Shown in pieces: positions 6,023 through 10,422 of a stretch of DNA of 10,422 nucleotides. The first letter of the stretch is position 1, and each line of letters starts with the position of its first letter. The translations under genes were made by a program, and so were the position numbers. This stretch comes from JAAYKT01 sp964408955 (GTDB lineage Bacteria > Bacillota > Clostridia > Lutisporales > Lutisporaceae), in contig CAYPBK010000062.1 of assembly GCA_964408955.1 (NCBI GenBank), positions 1-10,422 of the forward strand, in the 5' to 3' direction. The notes below the pieces were generated by a model. That model did no database searches and was not told the DNA's origin. It saw only the letters and a program-made list of their open reading frames with translations.

Positions 6023-6562
6023 ATGAAGAAGGATATTTTGGAGATACTTGTAAGCGAAGAAGAAATCAAAAGAAAAGCAAAAGAGCTAGGCGAAAGGATA
6101 ACCCAGGACTATAAGGATAAAGATTTATTATTAGTAGGAGTATTAAAAGGCTGCGTTATGTTTCTTTCTGATTTGTCAAGAGAGATTAAATTGCCTCTTT
6201 CAATGGATTTTATGGTGGTTTCAAGCTATGGTACATCAACAAAATCATCAGGAGTAGTTAGAATAATAAAGGATTTGGAAAAGGATATAACGGGCAAAGA
6301 TGTACTTATTATTGAGGATATTGTAGATACAGGTCTTACATTAAATTATTTAGTAGATTATCTTTTAAGCCGCAACGCTAACAGTGTTAAAATCTGTACT
6401 TTACTAGAGAAGCCTGACAGGAGGATAGCCAAAGTAAAAATGGATTATGTGGGATTTCATATACCCGACAAATTTGTAGTAGGCTATGGCTTGGATTATG
6501 GCGAAATATATAGAAATCTCCCCTTTGTATGCGTTTTAAAACCGGAGGTTTATTCAAAATAG
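6023..6562 (+). CDS. hpt: Hypoxanthine phosphoribosyltransferase
   Basis: A 179-residue type I phosphoribosyltransferase of purine salvage. It joins PRPP to hypoxanthine or guanine to give IMP or GMP in the cytoplasm. VLKGCVMF (40-47) is the first substrate loop. SSYGTST (67-73) lies at the start of the mobile loop. VLIIEDIVDTGLT (94-106) is the PRPP motif, with acidic pair E98-D99 and the expected base D102. The region from KPDRR (130-134) to VGYGLDYGEIYRNLP (153-167) is the purine-binding and C-terminal signature. Length is normal for the family. The ATG at 6023 has AGGGGG (6010-6015) seven bases upstream, overlapping the tilS stop, which indicates coupling. The Bacillus homologue sits in the same place between tilS and ftsH, where the proteins have been reported to act on ftsH transcription; nothing here tests that. 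Confidence 0.96.
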   Translation: MKKDILEILVSEEEIKRKAKELGERITQDYKDKDLLLVGVLKGCVMFLSDLSREIKLPLSMDFMVVSSYGTSTKSSGVVRIIKDLEKDITGKDVLIIEDIVDTGLTLNYLVDYLLSRNANSVKICTLLEKPDRRIAKVKMDYVGFHIPDKFVVGYGLDYGEIYRNLPFVCVLKPEVYSK

Positions 6563-6577
6563 TTGCTATTGAAATTA

Positions 6578-6606
6578 TTGTAATTTATTTTTTCCTATGT
6601 TACAAT
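6578..6606 (+). promoter_or_regulatory. ftsH promoter with extended -10
   Basis: A -35-like TTGTAA (6578-6583) is followed after 17 bp by TACAAT (6601-6606), and a TG one base upstream of the -10 (6598-6599) gives the extended -10 form TGTTACAAT. Transcription would start near 6613, about 33 bases before the start codon. No terminator is seen after hpt, so readthrough from tilS-hpt is also likely. Confidence 0.65.
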
Positions 6607-6631
6607 TACTTTGTTATTTGTTTATGCTTTT

Positions 6632-6639
6632 AAGGAGGG
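6632..6639 (+). promoter_or_regulatory. Strong ribosome binding site for the ftsH TTG start
   Basis: AAGGAGGG (6632-6639) lies six bases before TTG 6646. This near-perfect Shine-Dalgarno fixes the start at an unusual codon. The next in-frame Met is M140, inside the protein just after the second membrane segment, and could not give a complete FtsH. Confidence 0.9.
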
Positions 6640-6645
6640 TAATTT

Positions 6646-8454
6646 TTGAAAAAATTTTTAAAGGGCATAAGTTTATATATACTCATATTTATTATAATAA
6701 TTTTCTTTGCCCAGGTTTTTAATAACACAAGTGAAAACAAAACTAAGCTCACCTATACGCAATTTATTAACGAGGTAGAAAGCAAAAAAATAAAGGAAGT
6801 GCATGTCGCAGATTTTGGCGGCACCTCTGTAATAACCGGCAAGCTTGGTGATGGCAGAAAGTTCGAAGTAACAGTGCCCAGCAGCCAATTTAATGAATTG
6901 GCTCAGGATTATGCTCAAAGGGGCATTATTAGTATTATCTATGATAAGCCTCAGCAGACCTCTGTTTGGCTTTCAATTCTTCCTTCCGCAGCTTTGATTG
7001 TATTGGTAATCGTTTTCTTCTTTATATTCAGCCAACAGACTCAAGGCGGAGGCAGCAGGGTTATGTCCTTCGGGAAGAGCAGGGCTAAGCTGGTTACACC
7101 AGACAAGAAGAAGATTACTTTTGAAGATGTCGCCGGTGCAGATGAAGAAAAGGAAGAATTGGGTGAGATTGTTGATTTTCTTAAGCATCCAAGACGTTTT
7201 ATAGAGCTTGGTGCAAGGATACCCAAAGGCATTTTATTGGTGGGACCACCGGGCACCGGGAAAACTTATCTTGCAAAAGCAGTAGCCGGAGAGGCGGATG
7301 TACCTTTCTTCAGTATAAGCGGTTCTGATTTTGTAGAAATGTTTGTCGGTGTAGGAGCTTCAAGGGTAAGAGATTTATTTGAGCAAGCGAAAAGGAATTC
7401 GCCCTGTATAATATTTATTGATGAAATTGACGCTGTCGGCAGGCATAGAGGGGCAGGCTTGGGAGGCGGTCATGATGAAAGAGAACAAACCCTTAATCAA
7501 TTACTTGTTGAAATGGATGGGTTTAATGTAAATGAAGGTATAATAATTGTCGCGGCCACCAATCGACCTGATATTTTGGACCCTGCACTTTTAAGACCCG
7601 GCAGATTTGATAGGCAGATTATGGTTGGCATTCCTGATGTCAAAGCCAGGGAAGAAATTTTAAAGATTCATGCGAGAAATAAGCCTTTAGGTGAGGACAT
7701 AAGCTTAGAGGTTTTGGCTAAAAGCACTCCCGGTTTTACTCCGGCAGATTTAGAGAATTTGATGAATGAAGCTGCTTTGTTATCTGCCAGGAGAGATAAA
7801 AAGAAAATTGAGATGAAGGAACTGGAGGAAGCAACAATAAGGGTTGTTGCCGGCCCGGAGAAGAAGAGCAAGGTTGTGAGCGAACAAGACAGGAAGCTTA
7901 CCGCTTATCATGAAGCAGGTCATGCTGTTGTCCAAAAGCTAATTCCGAACTCTGACCCGGTTCATCAAGTGTCTATTATTCCAAGAGGAAGGGCAGGGGG
8001 GTATACCTTATCTCTTCCAAAACAGGATAAATACTATGTATCCAAGCTGGAGCTGGAGGACAAAATAGTGATGCTCCTCGGGGGGCGGGTAGCAGAAAAG
8101 ATGGTTCTGGATGATATTAGCACCGGTGCTAAAAATGATATTGAGCGGGCAACAGATATTGCACGTAAAATGGTAACTGAATACGGGATGAGCGAAGCTT
8201 TGGGACCTATGACTTTTGGCACGGATCATGATGAAGTATTTATTGGCAGAGATTTAGCCAGGAGCAGAAACTACAGTGAAGAGGTTGCGGCTTTAATAGA
8301 CAAAGAAGTATTTGGAATCATTGAAATAGCATATAAAAAAGCTGAAGCAATTCTCCGGGAGAATATCAATAAGCTGCACGATGTCGCTCATGCATTGCTT
8401 GAAAAAGAAAAACTGGATCAATATGAATTCGAAGAGATTTTCGCAAATGCTTAA
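6646..8454 (+). CDS. ftsH: ATP-dependent zinc metalloprotease FtsH
   Basis: A 602-residue membrane-anchored hexameric AAA+ protease that degrades misfolded membrane proteins and selected regulators. Domains in order: membrane segment 1 (about 8-25), an external domain (about 26-105), membrane segment 2 (about 107-129), the AAA module with Walker A GPPGTGKT (200-207), pore motif MFVGVG (232-237), Walker B IIFIDE (255-260) and the second region of homology with its arginines (304-323), then the M41 peptidase with HEAGH (422-426). The third zinc ligand is D498 in KNDIE (496-500); its distance of 76 residues from H422 is close to the E. coli spacing. All catalytic residues are present and the length is normal for Gram-positives. 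Translation starts at TTG. In sporulating Firmicutes FtsH is also needed for normal sporulation, consistent with its place downstream of spoIIE. Confidence 0.98.
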   Translation: MKKFLKGISLYILIFIIIIFFAQVFNNTSENKTKLTYTQFINEVESKKIKEVHVADFGGTSVITGKLGDGRKFEVTVPSSQFNELAQDYAQRGIISIIYDKPQQTSVWLSILPSAALIVLVIVFFFIFSQQTQGGGSRVMSFGKSRAKLVTPDKKKITFEDVAGADEEKEELGEIVDFLKHPRRFIELGARIPKGILLVGPPGTGKTYLAKAVAGEADVPFFSISGSDFVEMFVGVGASRVRDLFEQAKRNSPCIIFIDEIDAVGRHRGAGLGGGHDEREQTLNQLLVEMDGFNVNEGIIIVAATNRPDILDPALLRPGRFDRQIMVGIPDVKAREEILKIHARNKPLGEDISLEVLAKSTPGFTPADLENLMNEAALLSARRDKKKIEMKELEEATIRVVAGPEKKSKVVSEQDRKLTAYHEAGHAVVQKLIPNSDPVHQVSIIPRGRAGGYTLSLPKQDKYYVSKLELEDKIVMLLGGRVAEKMVLDDISTGAKNDIERATDIARKMVTEYGMSEALGPMTFGTDHDEVFIGRDLARSRNYSEEVAALIDKEVFGIIEIAYKKAEAILRENINKLHDVAHALLEKEKLDQYEFEEIFANA

Positions 8455-8497
8455 AGGAATGGTGTAAACCATTCCTTTAATAATTAGCGTTTTTTTA
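8451..8497 (+). terminator. ftsH terminator hairpin that includes the stop codon
   Basis: The arms TTAAAGGAATGG (8451-8462) and CCATTCCTTTAA (8469-8480) form a perfect 12-bp stem with loop TGTAAA. The ftsH stop codon TAA (8452-8454) lies in the 5' arm. A 7-T run (8490-8496) begins nine bases after the stem rather than directly after it, so it is a sub-ideal intrinsic terminator and may act mainly as a 3' stabiliser. Confidence 0.65.
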
Positions 8498-8584
8498 AAG
8501 CATGTCACTTTCAATCTTTTTATCACATTATAAATTTTTAAAAAAATTCGCATAATAATAAAACAAAAGTGCTGATATGAGGAT

Positions 8585-8612
8585 TTGAAAACAAAAGCAT
8601 TAGTGCTATAAT
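8585..8612 (+). promoter_or_regulatory. fhs promoter
   Basis: A -35 TTGAAA (8585-8590) and a perfect -10 TATAAT (8607-8612) are separated by 16 bp, with TG one base before the -10 (TGCTATAAT). Transcription would begin near 8619, giving a leader of about 38 bases. The leader is too short for a known riboswitch. The rest of the ftsH-fhs gap (8498-8584) is AT-rich and shows nothing I can name. Confidence 0.83.
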
Positions 8613-8656
8613 AACATACATATAAAAAAGTCTATAGATTATAGGAAGGTGAAAAA

Positions 8657-10324
8657 ATGAAAACAGATATACAAATAGCTCAAGAAGCTTCTATGAGGCT
8701 AATAAGGGACGTTGCTTTGGATTTTGGAATTTTAGATGAAGAATTGGAGCCCCACGGTAAATATAAGTCGAAAATTAGTTTTGACATATATAAAAGGCTT
8801 AAGGATAAAAAAGAAGGTAAGCTTATACTCGTTTCAGCTATCACTCCTACTCAAGCAGGCGAAGGAAAGTCAACGACTACAGTTGGCCTTGGGGAAGCTC
8901 TTGTAAAGCTTAATAAAAGTGCAGCTATAGCTCTGAGGGAGCCTTCGTTGGGTCCTGTATTCGGTGTCAAGGGCGGTGCTGCTGGCGGAGGATATGCACA
9001 GGTGGTACCCATGGAAGACATAAACTTGCATTTTACAGGGGATATGCATGCTATTACAGCAGCAAACAATCTATTGTCTGCGGCTATTGATAATCATATC
9101 GCCCAAGGAAATGCATTAGGCATTGACTCCCGTCAGATTCTTTGGAAAAGAGTTATGGACATGAATGACAGAGCTTTGCGTGAAGTAGTTGTAGGCCTTG
9201 GGGGAAAAGTAAATGGCTATGTCAGGCAGGATAGCTTTATGATAACTGTTGCATCTGAGGTAATGGCCATACTTTGTTTGGCAAAGGACATGATGGATTT
9301 AAGAGAAAGACTGTCTAATATAATAGTGGCATACAGCTTCGATGACAAACCTATAAGAGCTGGAGATTTGAATATGCACGGTGCAATGACTCTGTTACTT
9401 AAAGATGCTATAAAGCCAAACTTGGTTCAAACTCTGGAAAACACACCGGCATTTATACACGGGGGACCTTTTGCAAATATTGCTCATGGTTGTAATAGTG
9501 TAGTTGCAACAAAGCTCGGTATGAAGCTGGCTGATTATTTGGTTACGGAAGCAGGCTTCGGCGCCGACTTGGGCGCTGAAAAGTTTATGGATATTAAATG
9601 TCGTTATGCCGGAATCAGACCATCAGCAGTAGTACTTGTTGCAACCGTAAGGGCGTTGAAATTACATGGTGGGGTAAATAAAGCAGATTTGAATCATGAA
9701 AACGTATATGCTTTGGAAAAAGGATTTGCCAATTTGAAAAAACATATAGAGAATATAAAGAAATTCGGGGTACCTCCGGTAGTTTCTTTAAACAGATTTG
9801 TATCTGATACAGATGCAGAGGTTTCAAAGCTCATGGAGCTTTGTGAAATAGAAGGTGTAGAAGCCGCAATATGCGAAGTTTGGGAAAAAGGCGGCGAAGG
9901 CGGATTGGATTTAGCCCGTAAGGTTGTTGAAGCCTGTGAAAAGGAGAATAAATTCAGCTTTTTGTATGACGTTAATGACAGCATAAGAGATAAGATAGAA
10001 AAGATTGCTAAAGAGATTTATGGGGCAAAGGAAGTCATAATCACTAGCCAAGCAAAAAAAGAAATTAAGAGGTTAGAGAACTTAGGTTTGGACAAATATC
10101 CTATTTGCATGGCTAAAACCCAATATTCTTTATCTGATAATCCTTTGTTAATAGGGAGACCGGAGGATTTTGAAATTACTGTTCGTGAAGTAAGAGTTTC
10201 GGCGGGAGCCGGGTTTATTGTAGCATTGACGGGAGAAATAATGACAATGCCCGGATTGCCTAAAGTTCCGTCTGCCGAGAAGATTGATATTAATGAAAAA
10301 GGCGTAATCACCGGATTGTTCTAA
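8657..10324 (+). CDS. fhs: Formate--tetrahydrofolate ligase
   Basis: A 555-residue monofunctional 10-formyl-tetrahydrofolate synthetase. It makes 10-formyl-THF from formate, ATP and THF in the cytoplasm. The 10-formyl-THF serves purine and fMet-tRNA formylation and, in acetogens or purinolytic clostridia, the Wood-Ljungdahl or purine-degradation routes. The ATP loop ITPTQAGEGKSTTT spans 62-75, with K71 in the phosphate loop. LREPSLGPVFGVKGGAAGGG (93-112) and the HFTGDMHAITAANNL stretch (125-139) are family signatures, and the C-terminal GLPKVPSAEKIDI is typical. Length matches the usual 556-557 residues. The ATG at 8657 is preceded by AGGAAGGTG (8643-8651). It is a single-gene unit with its own promoter and terminator. 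No other Wood-Ljungdahl gene is nearby, so it does not by itself show acetogenesis. Confidence 0.98.
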   Translation: MKTDIQIAQEASMRLIRDVALDFGILDEELEPHGKYKSKISFDIYKRLKDKKEGKLILVSAITPTQAGEGKSTTTVGLGEALVKLNKSAAIALREPSLGPVFGVKGGAAGGGYAQVVPMEDINLHFTGDMHAITAANNLLSAAIDNHIAQGNALGIDSRQILWKRVMDMNDRALREVVVGLGGKVNGYVRQDSFMITVASEVMAILCLAKDMMDLRERLSNIIVAYSFDDKPIRAGDLNMHGAMTLLLKDAIKPNLVQTLENTPAFIHGGPFANIAHGCNSVVATKLGMKLADYLVTEAGFGADLGAEKFMDIKCRYAGIRPSAVVLVATVRALKLHGGVNKADLNHENVYALEKGFANLKKHIENIKKFGVPPVVSLNRFVSDTDAEVSKLMELCEIEGVEAAICEVWEKGGEGGLDLARKVVEACEKENKFSFLYDVNDSIRDKIEKIAKEIYGAKEVIITSQAKKEIKRLENLGLDKYPICMAKTQYSLSDNPLLIGRPEDFEITVREVRVSAGAGFIVALTGEIMTMPGLPKVPSAEKIDINEKGVITGLF

Positions 10325-10334
10325 TGAACTTTAG

Positions 10335-10366
10335 AAAAAAGGATACAGAAAAATGTATCCTTTTTT
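10335..10366 (+). terminator. fhs intrinsic terminator, probably bidirectional
   Basis: AAAAAAGGATACA (10335-10347) and TGTATCCTTTTTT (10354-10366) form a perfect 13-bp stem with loop GAAAAA. The A run on one side and T run on the other allow action in both directions. It starts ten bases after the fhs stop. It is also the likely target of the intron that begins at 10372. Confidence 0.92.
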
Positions 10367-10371
10367 AAATT

Positions 10372-10422
10372 GTGTGCCAGGCATGGCACTTAACTTGGCG
10401 ATGAAAGTTCGCTATGGAGGTA
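10372..10422 (+). mobile_element. 5' end of a group II intron, IIC-like (runs off the window)
   Basis: Five bases after the fhs terminator the sequence starts GTGTG (10372-10376), the GUGYG 5' boundary of group II introns. It continues as GTGTGCCAGGCATGGC, which differs by about one base from the start of group IIC introns as I recall them (GTGTGCCCGGCATGG, Oceanobacillus type). GTGCCA/TGGCAC forms a short stem. GGCGA/TCGCT around TGAAAGT (about 10399-10415) forms the next hairpin, matching the GGGTGAGAGTCCC hairpin of domain I. Insertion directly behind an intrinsic terminator is the hallmark target of IIC introns. Only 51 bases are visible, so the reverse transcriptase and ribozyme core are inferred, not seen. 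Confidence 0.72.

Noticed and set aside
7041..7256. Other antisense or alternate-frame open frames inside ppx, spoIIE, tilS, ftsH and fhs
   Set aside because: They lie within clearly coding genes on the other strand, lack ribosome binding sites and show no recognisable motifs. They are shadows of the real genes.
8619..8656. Riboswitch in the fhs leader
   Set aside because: The leader is only about 38 bases and contains just a weak CTAT/ATAG pairing.

Overview
The window is AT-rich and reads as a chromosomal core region of a spore-forming, anaerobic-type Firmicute, most likely class Clostridia. The evidence is a full-length SpoIIE phosphatase, the order spoIIE-tilS-hpt-ftsH (the Bacillus/Clostridium arrangement), strong AGGAGG-type ribosome binding sites, and a monofunctional formate-tetrahydrofolate ligase. 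All genes lie on the + strand. I cannot name the species.

Layout: bases 1-54 look like the 3' end of a group II intron (end of domain V, then domain VI with a bulged A). Next come a Ppx/GppA-family phosphatase (104-1033) and a tRNA operon with its own near-consensus sigma-A promoter: tRNA-Leu(UAA), initiator tRNA-Met, a 2.3-copy tandem repeat of a 132-bp unit, elongator tRNA-Met(CAU), tRNA-Glu(CUC) and a terminator. spoIIE (2020-4383) follows behind a promoter whose -35 and -10 boxes are 21 bp apart, the unusual geometry of Spo0A-activated sigma-A promoters. After a 225-bp gap come tilS (best start 4630, not 4609) and hpt, 4 bp apart. ftsH (TTG start) has its own extended -10 promoter and a hairpin that begins at its stop codon. 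fhs stands alone between a good promoter and a strong intrinsic terminator. Five bases after that terminator a new element begins with GTGTGCCAGGCATGGC, which looks like the 5' end of a group IIC-type intron and runs off the window.

How the genes work together: spoIIE drives sigma-F activation in the forespore. tilS, hpt and ftsH are housekeeping genes for tRNA-Ile2 lysidine formation, purine salvage and membrane proteolysis. fhs feeds one-carbon units into the folate pool. The tRNA cluster supplies Leu, initiator and elongator Met, and Glu tRNAs.

Novelty: the protein-coding content is ordinary and conserved, and I see no undescribed multi-gene system. The parts worth a second look are the non-coding ones: the two intron ends bracketing the window, the near-identical 132-bp repeats inside a tRNA transcription unit, an initiator tRNA with odd base pairs, and the spoIIE promoter geometry.
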